DNA of 64,000 bases from Armigeres subalbatus (GCF_024139115.2 NC_085139.1:106245935-106309934), one strand, 5' to 3'. Shown: positions 1 to 11,189, counted from the first letter of the stretch. The notes: a model not told the origin generated them from the sequence alone. A program made the numbers and translations.

Positions 1-4
1 TAAT

Positions 5-320
5 AGGAAATTGCTTCCCTATAGTCGACACTTCATTCGATTTTTATGTTCCGTTTCGGGATGTTCTTCTTCCCTATTATGGACCCCCCAAAATATTCCT
101 ATAATGGACACTCTCGTGTTTATTTTTTATAGAATTGTAAAAAATCATCTAATTTTACTTTCCATAGCATTTCTAATGCATGTAATCAAATCATAGGACT
201 GTAGGGTGGGTTCTCCCGATGGAATTTCATAGCAAAATGTTTACATTGTGCTGTAATAATGCAAAAATGGCTGGAGGGTCCACTATTGGTTGGGGGTCCA
301 CTATTGGGCACTTTACCCTA
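5..320. repeat. Degenerate repeat with TATAGTGGACCC-type motifs
   Basis: Variants of 'cctatTatggaccccc' and 'ctataatggacac' occur near 70-112, and 'ggtccactattgg' occurs twice near 277-308 in the opposite sense. This opposed arrangement resembles the subterminal repeats of a short DNA transposon. The true ends and any target duplication are not visible, because the left end lies at or before the window edge. No gene is seen in this stretch. Confidence 0.3.
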
Positions 321-556
321 TTTAATCGCTTTTGATAAATTTTAGACTTCTCGAATATTCTTGATTTAAAGGAATATCAACACTTTTCGCACAGTGCATA
401 TCATTTGATGTTTCCGACACTCAGTCTTCTTCTTCTTCTTTGCTCCGCAAAATTAGAAGTTTTCTCTGTTCTCGCAATACAATTGCTTGAGAATTTGAAG
501 TAAACGGAGAACAAAAGGGACTGACAACAATGGAGAAGAAAATCATCACTCGTGCA

Positions 557-902
557 CACGGAAGAAAAAAAGTACCCAAAATTGAGTATTTTTAAACTTA
601 CTTTTGAGTTATTTTTTCTCTTCTCTTTCATCCACTCTTTCTTTTGTTGTCAAAAACAAAAGAGCCAAACAATCCAACGACGCCACTTCAATACGGGAAG
701 CCAATGTTGAGTTGTATTACCTGAGGTCGAAATTGAGTGAATTAAACTTACATTTGGGTAAATATTTTTTCCGTTGGGTACTTTTTTAACATGGGAGTAA
801 AGGCAAACTACTTTGACCCTACTTACTCAATTTTGGCTTCCCGTACGGATGTTCGAGGTTGGGTGAATTAAACTCACTATTGGGTAGTTTATTTCTTCCG
901 TG
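557..902. mobile_element. Short inverted-repeat element (MITE), about 346 bp
   Basis: The left end CACGGAAGAAAAAAAGTACC is mirrored at the right end, where the reverse complement reads CACGGAAGAAATAAACTACC. Imperfect terminal inverted repeats extend about 40 bp. Motifs such as 'ttgagtt' and 'ttgggta' recur inside. There is no transposase reading frame, so it would be non-autonomous. The flanks share only TGCA or CA, so the target duplication is uncertain. Confidence 0.6.
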
Positions 903-1084
903 CAGAGGATCGGCGAGAGAAAAAGAGCAGCGTCGACCAATCACAGAATGGGGAGATCAAAATAAACAAACACCAGCTGGTTGAAGAATATGAAACATTG
1001 GAAAATGTCATAAAAAATGTATTGTACGAAGGTTACAAATATGCAGGATTCGAGTGATGATCGTGGTGCTGATGAAGAAAGGAT

Positions 1085-1245
1085 GTGAAATACAAAAGAC
1101 ATAAGAAAAATAAGACAAATGAGACAAATAAGAAAAATAAGCATAGTAAGACAAGTAATACAAGTAAGACATATAAGACAAATAAGACAAATAATTCAAA
1201 TAAGACAAATAAGACAAATAAAACAAATAAACCAAATAATTATTT
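1085..1245. repeat. 9-bp tandem repeat (AAGACAAAT)
   Basis: The motif AAGACAAAT and close variants repeat head to tail for about 160 bp. Because 9 is a multiple of 3, all frames read as simple peptide repeats (for example K-T-N on the plus strand). I treat those frames as by-products of the repeat, not as genes. Confidence 0.75.
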
Positions 1246-1289
1246 CCTGATACTGATACAAAAGACATAAGACCTCCAGTTATAGATCC

Positions 1290-2410
1290 AGGAATACTTC
1301 TGGATATTCGTCCAGGATTCCTTCGTATATTCCTCCTGGTATTCTTCCAGATATTCCTCCAGGAATTTCTTTGATAAATCCTCCAGATATTCCTTCGAAT
1401 ATTCTTCCACGAACTTCTCCGGATATTCCATCAGAAATTCATCTGGAAATTTCTCCAGAAAGTCTTCACGATATTCTTCCAGGAATTCTTTCAGATATTC
1501 CCCCTGGAATTCCTCCCGACGTTCCTTCAGAAATTCCTCCTGATATTCTCCCTGAATTTCCTCCGGATATTCTTCCAGGAATTCCTCCAGATATTTCTCA
1601 TAGAATTCCTCAGGATATTCCTCCAAATATTTCTCCGGATATTCCTTCTTGAATTCGTCCGGAAATTCGTTCAAGAATTCCTTTGGATATTCCTCCAGTA
1701 GTTCCTCCCGATTTTCTCCCAGGAATTCCTTTGGATATTTATCCAGGAATTCTTGCTGGAGGAATATCTGGATGAATCCCTGGAGGAATATCCGGAGGAA
1801 AGATATACCTGGAGGAATATCTTTAGGAATATCCGGAAGTATTTCTGGTGGAATATCCGGAAGAATTCCTGGATGAAAATTTGGTCGAATTTCTGGAAAA
1901 ATATTTGAAGCAACTTCTGAAAGAACATTCGGAGGAATCCCTGGAAAAATATCCGGATAAATGCCTGGAGTAATATCTAGACAAATTTCTTGAGGAATAT
2001 CAGGCGGAATTTCTGGAGTAACATCCGGGTGTTTTTTTTGTAGAATAACTGGAAGTATTCCTGAAGGAATATCTGGCAGATTTCCAGGAGTAATATCCGG
2101 ATGGATTTCTGGATGAATATCCGCTCGAATTCCTGGAGGAATACCCGGAGGAACTCTTCGGGGAATATCTGGACGAATTCCTGGAGGAATATCTTCAGGA
2201 ATATTCGGATGAACATCCAGAGGAAGTCCTGGAGAAATATCCGGAGAAATTCCTGGAGTAAAATATGAACAAACTCCTGGAGGAATATCCGGAGGAGTTC
2301 TTGGAGGAATTTTAGAAGGAATATCTGGACGAATTCCTTGAGGAATTTCCGGAGCAATATATGGAGGAATATCCTGAGGAACATACGGAGGAATATCTGG
2401 ACGAATTTTT
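1290..2410. repeat. Degenerate minisatellite with a strand switch in the middle
   Basis: About 1.1 kb is built of roughly 15-bp and 30-bp variants of ATTCCTCCAGGAATTCCTCC. From about 1290 to 1755 the unit reads in that sense. From about 1755 to 2410 it reads as the reverse complement, GGAGGAATATCCGGAGGAAT. The whole is therefore a very long imperfect palindrome. Long open frames on both strands (repeats like EEYPEEFLEEYPEE) follow from the period and lack any start context or domain. Confidence 0.7.
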
Positions 2411-2550
2411 TACATTTATTTCCAGACTAAGGACGGAGTGGCCTGTGCAGTACATAAAAGTCTTCTGTGAGATTATTTTCATCGACTTTTTTCGGTGAAC
2501 ATTAATCAAACTAAGCAAATTACCGAAGGTTTCGACCTACAAATATGTTC

Positions 2551-2677
2551 GGTCATCATCAGCGGACCATACTATAGAGAAAATCTACTCCCATCACTTC
2601 TCTGCTTTTGTGATGGGATCTGCAGAGAAGTGATGGGAGTAGATTTTATCTATAGATTAGAAGCGGAGATGATCTCT
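2551..2677. repeat. Strong hairpin (34-bp arms, 16-nt loop)
   Basis: Bases 2572-2605 and 2622-2655 are reverse complements with one mismatch in 34; a looser stem continues outward to about 2551 and 2677. The loop is 16 nt. It lies just past the 3' end of the neighbouring minus-strand LINE. It could be a small foldback element or a hairpin RNA source. No flanking target duplication was found. Confidence 0.6.
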
Positions 2678-2704
2678 GTTAAACAACATAAAAGTCTTTT
2701 CCAT

Positions 2705-3040
2705 TCAGCTCGGTCCATGGCTGCACTTCGCCAACCACGCAGTCTGCGGAGGGTCCGCAAACCGTCCTCCACTTGATCGATCCTGACCTCGCCTTCTTGT
2801 TCCCGTCGGATCGTTGTCGAGAACCATTTTCACCGGATTACTGTCCGACATTCTGGCTACGTGCCCGGCCCACCGCAGTCTTCCGATTTTCTCGGTGTGA
2901 ACGATGGATGGTTCTCCCAACAGCTGATGCATTGGTTCATGTGGTTCATTCGCCTCCTCCACGTACCGTCCACCACCATAGATTGTACGCAGCACTTTCC
3001 TTTCTAAAACTCCAAGTGCGCATTGGTCCTCCACGAGCAT
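2705..3040 (-). pseudogene. RTE-like C-terminal region
   Basis: The 111-residue frame holds GVLERKVLRTIYGGGRYVEE and GRLRWAGHVARMSDSNP, the conserved tail that follows reverse transcriptase in mosquito RTE elements. It is in a different frame from the reverse transcriptase segment, with a stop at 3041-3116, so it is part of the same decayed copy. The function of this tail is not known to me. Confidence 0.75.
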
Positions 3041-3116
3041 CGTTCAGGTCTCGTGTCCGTAGAGCGGTAGTCTAATAAGCGTTTTGTAGATTGTCAGTTT
3101 GGTACGGCGGCGAACT

Positions 3117-3916
3117 CTATTCGATGCGGAGTCGAAAAAACGTACGATTTCCAGCCACTATGCGTCTCCGAATTTCTCTGCTGGTATCATTTTCGGCTGT
3201 CACCAGTGAGCCCAAAAACACAATTTCTTCTACCACCTCGATTTCGTCATCACCGACGCAAACTCGCGGTGGGTGGCTTACATTGTCTTCTTTTGAATCT
3301 CTTCCTATCATGTACTTCGTCTTCGACGTGTTGATAACTAGTTCGATCCGCTTAGCTTCCCTCTTCAGGTTTCCTCTGCGGGTTTCGAAGGGACTCGAGA
3401 ATGCCCCTGAAACTCGTACTACGCACATCATCCGATCCATCGTCGCCTTAATCAACCGTATCAGTTTATCCGGAAATCCGTTTTCGTGCATTAGCTGCCA
3501 TAGCTGGTCCTGATCGATTGTATCATATGCGGCTTTGAAGTTGATGAATAGATGATGTGTGGGAACGTTGTATTCGCGGCATTTCTGCAGTACTTGGCGA
3601 ATGGCGAATACCTGGTCCGTGGTGGAGCGTTCGCTCATAAATCCCGCCTGGTACTGCCCCACGAACTCTCTTGCAATTGGTATTAGTCGGCGGCATAACA
3701 TTTGGGAGAGTACCTTGTAGGCGGCGTTCAGCAATGTGATTGCGCGGTAGTTGCTACAATCCAGCTTATCGCCTTTTTTGTAGACGGGACACACGACACC
3801 TTCCATCTACTCCTGCGGCAAAACTTCCTTCTCCCAAATCTTGGTAATGACCCAGTGCAGCGCTCTAGCCAGTGCCTCACCACCGTGTTTAAATAGCTCT
3901 CCTGGTAGTTGGTCAA
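3117..3916 (-). pseudogene. RTE-like reverse transcriptase with the catalytic core deleted
   Basis: The frame 3806-3117 (229 residues) begins VVCPVYKKGDKLDCSNYRAI and continues through YQAGFMSERSTTDQ and FINFKAAYDTI. Near residue 146 (about 3370) it jumps from SSPFETRRG to LKREAKRIELVINTSKTKYM. The stretch that normally holds the RQGD motif and the FADD active-site aspartates is absent. A stop and frame change separate the upstream part (3916-3807). The copy cannot polymerise DNA. Confidence 0.85.
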
Positions 3917-4632
3917 CCCCAGGGGCTTTGTTGTTCTTCAGCCGGCCAATCTCCTCCTGGATTTCCTGGAGATCCGGAGCCGGTAAAGGAGTGGTAAAAT
4001 TATGTCCTGCGCGCGTTCTCCCAGGTCCATCACCATACCGCCATTTTCGTCTGCCACATCACCATTCAGGTGTTCTTCGTAGTGCTGCCGCCACCTTTGG
4101 ATCACCTCACGCTCGTTCGTAAGAAGGTTCCCGTTTATGCCCTTACACATATCAGGCTGTTGCACGTGGCCCTTACGTGAACGGTTTAACTTCTCATAGA
4201 ACATTCGTGTGTTATTTGCGCGGTACAGTTGCTCCGTCTTTTCACGGTCTCGATCTTCTTGCTGTCGCTTTTTCCTCTGAAAAATCGAGTTTTGTCTGTT
4301 CCGCGCCCGTTTATATTGTGCCTGGGACGCCCTCGTGCGGTGTTGCAGCAATCTCGCCCAGGCTGCATTCTTCCCTTCCACTAACTGCTCACATTCGCCG
4401 TCATAACAGTCGTTTCTCTGATCCGGGGGCACCGTGCCAAGTGCAGCGGTTGTGGTGCTACCAGTGGCGGATCGAATATCTCTCCAGCCATCTTCAAGAG
4501 ACGCTGCGCCTAGCTGCTCTTCCGTTGGGAGTGCCACTTTCAGCTGCTGCGCGTATTCTTGGGCTAGTCTACCGTTTTGTAACCGCCCAATGTTTAGCCG
4601 CGACGGACGACTCCGACGCGTGTTGTACATCG

Positions 4633-5205
4633 TCAAGAGTTTGGAGCGCAGCGCAGACATACTGCAACGAAGTAGTGGTCGGATTCAATATTCGCACTGC
4701 GGTAAGTGCGTACGTTTGTGATGTCGGAGAGGAATTTACCGTCGGTTAGAACGTGGTCGATTTGGTTTTTCGTTGCTTGATTAGGTGATTTCCATGTGGC
4801 CTTGTGGATATTCTTGCTGGGGTAGAAAGTGCTTCGGACTACCTTTCCGCAGAAGGCTGTAAAGTTAATGCATCGTTGGCCGTTGTCGTTCGATACGGTA
4901 TGCAGACTATCCGGTCCGATGACCGGTCTATACATTTCCTCCCTTCCTACCTGAGTATTCATGTCGCCGATGACGATTTTGACGTCCCGCAGTGGGCATC
5001 CATCGTATGTCTGCTCCAGCTGTACATAGAACGCTTCTTTCTCGTCGTCGGGTCTCCCTTCGTGTGGGCAGTGCACGTTGATGATGCGACCTTTTATCCT
5101 CGGCTTGCATATCCTTGCGTTGATTGGCTGCCACCCAATTACTCGTTGGGGCATCTTGCCCAGCACTATGATGCCGGTTCTCAACTCGTTGGTCTCAACC
5201 TGCAA
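4633..5205 (-). pseudogene. RTE-like endonuclease domain, broken
   Basis: A 190-residue frame shows endonuclease/exonuclease/phosphatase motifs: IGDMNTQVG (catalytic Asp/Asn), KNQIDHVLTDG and the terminal SDH in IESDHYFVAV. The usual N-terminal strand with the QE motif (QEIRW type) is missing: the frame begins at TGIIVLGKMPQRV, and upstream sequence switches straight to leader-like DNA. This suggests an internal deletion of about 60 residues. In an active element this domain nicks the target DNA. Confidence 0.8.
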
Positions 5206-5694
5206 AGACTAGTGATCCTTTATTCGTCGCCTAGGACGTTGCCGATTGTATTGAGTCGTATTATCATCTATGTCGTTCGTAATGGTTGTTTTGAAAGGTG
5301 GCTTATTGGGCCTGCGCAAACCTCCTGTCTCTTCGGAGGGCCGTCGTGTCAGGGCTGTTTAGCGGCCCACCTAACACCAGGACCGGCACAGTCGCTTTGG
5401 CGGAGCCTACTTGTGGATACATGCAGCTTTTTATAGAAGTTTAACAGAGCCCACTGTCAAACCCCACCACGTCGTAGGCAGGCACCACGACTCGCAGATG
5501 GCCTGGGAAGGACATAGCGCCTGCTGCCCTCAACCTTATCTTAAATGATAAATATCTGGTAAAAATTTACCGTGCCATTAGCAGACTAGTTATTTTGGCG
5601 GTGAAAAATACAGAAAAGCATCCCACAAATACTGCAATCCAAAGCTTGTTACATAAAATTTATACAACACATCATTTTCTATCTCTCTTTGCAG

Positions 5695-6916
5695 GCATAT
5701 TCACCGTCATGTGCTATAACGTACTATGCGACAAATACGCCACCAGACAGATGTACGGCTACTGTCCAAGTTGGGCTCTTAGTTGGGAGTATCGGAAAAA
5801 GGTAAATCTGCTCGTTACATTATCGTTGATTATCAATTAATGCTAACCTATGGACCACTCTTGCAGGCAATTTTGGACGAGATCCGGCATTATTCGGCGG
5901 ACATCATCAGCCTGCAGGAAGTCGAAACCGATCAGTTCTTTAACTTCTTCAAACCGGAGCTGAAGAACGACGGATACGAAGGGATTTTTTCGCCCAAATC
6001 CCGGGCCAAGACCATGTCCGAGTCGGATCGGAAATATGTCGACGGGTGTGCAATCTTCTTCCGATCATCCAAGTACGATTTTGCATTTCTACGTTTATTC
6101 TTCGCTCGGGTAATGACATTACTTTCAAATTGCAGGTTCTCACTCATCAAGGAGCACCTAATTGAGTTCAACCAGCTGGCGATGGCGAATGCGGAAGGTT
6201 CGGACCACATGCTGAACCGGGTGATGCCGAAGGACAATATCGGTTTGGCGGCCCTGCTTAAAGTGAAGGAAAGCGCATGGGAGGGCGTATCGCCAGAGCA
6301 GATTGCCTCTTCGCAGCCGATTCTGGTCTGTACGGCGCACATCCACTGGGATCCGGAGTTTTGCGATGTCAAGCTCATCCAGACGATGATGCTCAGCAAC
6401 GAGCTGAAAACGATATTGGACGAGGTTGGCCACAGCTTCCGGCCAGGGCACAAGTTTGACGTGAACAACGTGCAGCTGGTGCTGTGCGGAGACTTCAACT
6501 CGCTGCCTGATTCCGGTGTGATCGAGTTCCTCGGTGCCGGGCGTGTATCAATGGACCATCAAGATTTCAAGGAGCTGGGATATAAGTCCTGCCTACAGCG
6601 TATATCAAATTGTGATACACCGAATGAATTTACTCATTCCTTTAAGCTAGCATCGGCGTACAGTGAAGATATAATGCCATATACAAATTATACATTCGAT
6701 TTTAAAGGTATTATCGATTATGTATTTTACTCGAAGCAAGGTATGATCCCGCTTGGTCTGCTCGGTCCCATTTCCGCCGACTGGCTGCGGGAAAACAAAG
6801 TGGTCGGCTGTCCCCATCCACATATACCGTCGGACCACTTCCCACTGCTGGTGGAGCTTGAGCTTATCCACATGAGCAGTACTCAGCCCCCCAACGGACT
6901 CATTGGCCGGAGGTAG
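5695..6916 (+). CDS. twin: CCR4/CNOT6-type deadenylase, C-terminal exons (partial gene)
   Basis: Exons 5695-5801, 5867-6072 and 6136-6916 encode the nuclease domain of the CCR4-NOT catalytic subunit (CNOT6/6L; twin in Drosophila), which shortens poly(A) tails in the cytoplasm. Visible motifs are FTVMCYNVLCDKYATRQMYG, the catalytic glutamate in SLQEVETDQF, EFNQLAMAN, MHWD-like IHWDPEF, CGDFNSLPDSG, NYTFDFKGIIDYVFYSK and the final PSDHFPLL. All five active-site segments are intact. Introns are 5802-5866 (65 nt) and 6073-6135 (63 nt), both GT-AG. The second is a multiple of three without a stop, so the frame runs through it; homology to CNOT6 (CAIFF..K F) shows it is an intron. The first exon enters with a split glycine codon after TTTGCAG. 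Leucine-rich repeat exons must lie upstream, outside the window. Confidence 0.93.
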
Positions 6917-7690
6917 CAATAAAACTCACGCTCACTTAGCGCCCACAAAACAGCAACACGAGCAACCACAACAAACAAACAACAACAATAAGAATCATCA
7001 TCACTCAACAACAGCAACTAGCAGACGTAATAGTTGTAGTAGTAATATTAGTCCTAGAATCAGATGCAACAAAACCAACAAATCTACCCATAGTACCGCC
7101 GGTAACTCAATCGATTCCGTAAGCGCTCGTACGCCACGGCGGGAGGCCCTGGGCCTTGCACTCGAGCTAGGAAGTACCACCTCTCCTAATACCACCACAA
7201 CCACCATCACCAACGATTTGACCTTGACGACAACAATGATTACGACGGCAGTGACCTCTATCAACAACCGAAACAACCAGGGCAGTAGAGCAACAGATCA
7301 TGGCAAGCAACATCCGCAGTCCACCCACTCCCACCATCGTTTTCGCAAAGGCAAGAACGCTGCTTCGGCCAACCATGTTAGGAAAAATCACCCCAAAGCC
7401 AAAACCCACCCAATCAAACCAAATAAGATAAACTAAACACAAAAGACAGAGAGATTTGAATCTCAGCTAAAGAAACAATCGATGAACGAAAATTTTAAAA
7501 TAACAAAGGGCGATGAAGAAGCGTAATTTGTCGGTTTGGAGTTGCGGAAAAAATGAATCAGTTTGATGATGTTTTAAGAAATTTGCAAATTTTCCAAAGT
7601 ATCATCACTCTCCTTCCATATTCGCATGTTCAACTCGTCAATTGTTTATAGGAATCCAAAAGTGCAACCAATAAATCGGTACTAGACCGC
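6917..7690 (+). other. 3' UTR of the CCR4 gene, CAA/AAC-rich
   Basis: After the TAG at 6914-6916 the sequence becomes rich in CAA, AAC and CAC. AATAAA occurs at 6918-6923, directly behind the stop, and again at 7670-7675; the second is the more plausible polyadenylation signal for a normal UTR. An open frame of 177 codons (6903-7436) is a low-complexity by-product rich in N, T, H and K. The CA-rich tract could bind RNA regulators, but that is inference. Confidence 0.55.
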
Positions 7691-7699
7691 TCAGATTGT

Positions 7700-8640
7700 A
7701 TAGTAGTAGATCATTGTGTAGTAGATTTTTTTTTCTGTTTGTGTCCTCCTCCGCAGCGCATGAAGTCGTTTTTGTGATATTTATTTTTTACTTAGTTCTT
7801 TTTACTCACGCTGTAAAGAAATTATGAATCCAAACCTCACAACAAAATTGCTACCAAACACAGATGTAAAAAATAAAACGTTCGCATTCATCGATTTACC
7901 CACCCCGAAGAGATTCTGGCGAACCGGACTAGCCGGGAGACTTGAAGAACAATAGCACAAAACTCCAGCCAGCGCGCTTTGATCTAGTACTTCACGCTCA
8001 CGACCGGTGTATCCATCAGAGAGATGTGTGGTTAGTGTCATCATTAACATTGAGATTCACCATTTAAAAAAATATCGGAAAGACGAAGAAAGGAAGGAAA
8101 ATATGAGAAAGGAATGATGTAATGAAAAAAGCACTTTATTTCTCGTTGCTTGTTTGTTTTAAAAGACGGAGAAAAGAAATCACTTATCATATAGTATTAA
8201 TTTTAATCGATAGTCATGAAATTGTTAATACATAACCGATGAAATCGGAAAGCAGAAGAAGCTGTTAGTGTCGGTCCGTCTTAGTTATCGTACCTTTTCC
8301 CACTACTGTAGGAATGGGCATTGAATTGCCTCTCTCTGGAAGTAAGTTCTAGTTTGTAAGATATGAAACTTTTTGTCTAGTAAATTTAATGAATGATCAG
8401 TAACACAAATATATACCCATTGGAAAAACGGATGTGTGAGAGCTGTTGGACTTAACTTAAGGATCCACTCACATATGTATTTCTGACATTTGATGATGAG
8501 CAGTTTTATCAAATTACGATAAATTGCATCAAATCGTATGTTGCATTTGTTTTCCTCGTGGTGCTTTTTGTATGGAAGATTGATAATTAATGTACGTGTC
8601 ATAAGACAAGTTAGTCTTTCTTTTATTGACTAAATACACC
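7700..8640. other. Intergenic stretch, nothing recognised
   Basis: AT-rich single-copy-looking DNA. Short open frames (for example 7802-8050 and 8303-8602, minus) show no domain, no signal peptide and no splice context. It may include the far end of the CCR4 transcript. Confidence 0.4.
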
Positions 8641-8715
8641 ACGTGTTGATTATAGGGTATGATGGAGCAAGATGGGTCGCCTAAGGCGAACCCTGAATGC
8701 CTCAAAGGGGCAAAC

Positions 8716-8811
8716 CACGTAGACTCTTGAGGGGGTGGGGGAAGGTTTTTTCGAAAAAGTCTACGATAGTCTACGAAGGGGGACGGGGGGTATACCAAAA
8801 CTCTACGTAGA
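8716..8811. repeat. Dispersed repeat with CTACGTAGAC ends, copy 1
   Basis: Bounded by 'cacgtagac' and 'ctacgtagac', with 'aaaaagtctacga' and 'gtctacgaagggggacgggg' inside. Nearly the same sequence recurs at 13530-13632. The bounding motifs are short inverted repeats. There is no coding capacity. Confidence 0.5.
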
Positions 8812-8819
8812 CTTTTTGA

Positions 8820-10090
8820 TTTTATGTTTTTTAAAAGCGATTTATACAGCAGCTTCGTGCGACACTTGTTTGATTTTTTAGGATGTTGCGGTTTTTTTGC
8901 AAGACTTTACCGAAATAATCTTTTGTATTTCTCTTTGAAAATTTAATGAATTTCACTAAAGTAAAAGTCTGAGCTACGGCTTAAAACTATCATGGATTTC
9001 ACCAGGAAATTTTTCTGTGTTGAGCAGGAAAATTCTTAAAAGAATTCTATAAAAACTTTCGATTTTTTCAAAATCTTCACTTGGTTTTTACTGCAGATTC
9101 TTCTAGAATTTCGTTTGATTCTCGGCGGGAACTTCTTTGCAAACTATGGAAATTATGTCGTACTTCAACTTTTTTTGAATTTACAAAGGAAGCATTTTGG
9201 AATATCTAAGAAAAAGTCTTTGGAATGAGCAAAAGATATTCTTTGGAACTTGTAAAGGGAATTCTCCAAAATTTCCGCGAGGAACCCTTCAGAATATTCA
9301 TTGGAGATTTTCTAGGAAATCCCCAAAATTTTTTGCTTGATTTCGGAATTTCTTCGGAATTTTCGCGAGGATTTCTTTGCAAATATAAGCAAAATTATAT
9401 GAAATGCCCGTGGAAAATTCTCCTTCGTAAATTTCTTCTAATGCAGTTCTAATGAAAATTCTTTGGAATTATCGATGGAAAATTTTCGGAATTTCTAAAT
9501 AAATTGTTGAAAACTTCCACGAGAAATTATTTGAATTTCCCACCAAAAACAGTTTGAATTTCCACAAAAGAAAATATTTGCAATTTTTGTAAAAAAGCCT
9601 ATCTAATTTTCATGAAAATTTATTCGATTTTTTTACGAGAAGTTCACAAAAAGTTCAACTAAAAATTCTCCATAATTGCCACCGGAAATTATTCAGAAAA
9701 TTTCAAGGTTATCAATTGGGAAATTTTTCAAAATTTTCACACAACACTTATCGGAATGTAGACTTGACATTCTCGAAATTTCAACTCGGAATTTTTCTTA
9801 ATTCTGAAAATTCACGATATTCACAATTATGAACCGGCGTTGAGAATTATAGGTCAGATGCGTGACGGATTTTATCAGTGGCGCGCCGATGCAAAAATGT
9901 CGGCGATGGTGGTGCTCACCTCTAGGAGGAATTGAATTCAACAGTAATTAAATTAATTGGCTTTGATATTTGATTTCAGGTGTTATGAACAGAGGATTAA
10001 ACTTGATTTCGTTTCATTTTAATTTTTGTATTGTTGGATTTTGTTAAGTTTGAAATTCGAATTATGTTGTAATGTTTACATAAAACCCAG
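8820..10090. repeat. AT-rich region of degenerate GGAATTTC/GAAATTTT motifs
   Basis: From about 8990 to 9810 the sequence is dominated by variants of 'ggaatttct', 'gaaattttc' and 'cgcgaggaa' at irregular spacing, like an old decayed minisatellite. A 75-codon frame at 9225-9452 lies wholly in this repeat and is not called as a gene. The rest holds nothing I recognise. Confidence 0.4.
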
Positions 10091-10169
10091 ATTAATCCAC
10101 CTAGCGGTGATGGTGCCTTTCTCGTTCGTTCAAAAGGTTTGGAAAAATCTCAAATAACACCAATACGTG

Positions 10170-10804
10170 ATGATAGGGAAATGCTAATATCATCTTCCAA
10201 ACTTAGACGTACATGTTCATGATAGAATTAGAGGCGAAAGTATAGAATTGATAGTTCCGTTAGGATACGGCAGGCATGAAGAATGTTTTTATAGAAGTCG
10301 ATTTGAAAGCGAGCGGAGGGCAATATTTGTGATGGTGCATAGCTTCCACACTGATATTCTTCCCTGCCAAGCTCTTCATACGGGAGCGAAGGAAGGTCAG
10401 TGAGATATGTCAGCCTTCCACCAATATTGCCCTCCGCTCGCTTTCAAATCGACTTCTATAAAAACATGCTTCATGCCTGCCGTATCCTAACGTAACTAGA
10501 AATACTAGAATAAGAGATCTGCAAAGACGCCATCTTGTTTCCAATCAAACCGTCAAAAGAGGTTCCAAATCGACTTGTTTACTTTTTTCACCCATAAGAG
10601 TCAAGCTAAAAGTTCAAGTGATGCCAGTATTATTTCCACGATATCACACCTTTTCATACGTTGCCATTTCGACAGTTTTTCACTCCGCCGGTCTCTGGTT
10701 ATATGGTTGCTAAACGGAACTATCAATTCTATACTTTCGCCTCTAGTTCTATCATGAACATGTACGTCTAAGTTTGGAAGATGATATTAGCATTTCCATA
10801 TCAT
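10170..10804. mobile_element. Inverted-repeat element with 90-bp ends and an inner 70-bp inverted repeat
   Basis: 10170-10259 and 10715-10804 are reverse complements (about 3 mismatches in 90). Immediately inside the left end, 10258-10327 is the reverse complement of 10423-10492 (one mismatch in 70). The outer and inner left arms abut, so the element folds as two nested hairpins. The right side from 10493 to 10714 is unpaired. No coding frame is recognisable. Confidence 0.75.
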
Positions 10805-11189
10805 TGTAAATCGTTTAACTTCACGTAGAAGTAACACACATAAAATCATTAATTTAGTGGACAATATGCGGATTGGTCTTATTTTTCATATTTATTTATA
10901 GGGTTAAGGCAGGTATTTTCGTCTTTTCGTCGTAGTCTCGAAAACCAATAAAAGAGAAACTTTTTTGACAAACTCATCCGTATCAAATCGTAAACTCAGG
11001 AGATACGTTCTGCTATATTGGAGCTCTAGCAAAAAGGCCTTCCTTTCGATGATTTTAGCCACCAAGACGATGGACGGAAATACCTGCCGTGTCCCTATGC
11101 ATAAAAAAAAATTCTCGACAAACGCAATTTGTTGCAAACAAATCGGATGAGCATAAGAGCAAAAATTGGCATTTTATTTTGTAGTTTTA

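Larger units (their letters stand above)
2700..5540 (-). mobile_element. Non-LTR retrotransposon, RTE-like (copy A), defective
   Basis: On the minus strand the order is 5' leader (about 5530-5210), apurinic-type endonuclease (5205-4633), linker (4660-3938), reverse transcriptase (3916-3117) and a C-terminal tail (3040-2705) carrying GRLRWAGHVARM. This order and these motifs fit the RTE group (JAM1-like elements of Aedes). It lies upstream of the CCR4 exons, in opposite sense, and is probably intronic to that gene. Frames are broken several times and core domains are deleted, so it is dead. Confidence 0.85.

Noticed and set aside
1240..1674. 144-codon minus-strand frame rich in EEYPEEFLEE
   Set aside because: It is a product of the 15-bp period of the minisatellite; the opposite strand is open too, and there is no start context or domain.
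6903..7436. 177-codon frame just after the CCR4 stop
   Set aside because: Low-complexity N/T/H/K sequence from a CAA-rich 3' UTR. It overlaps the CCR4 stop and has no domain.
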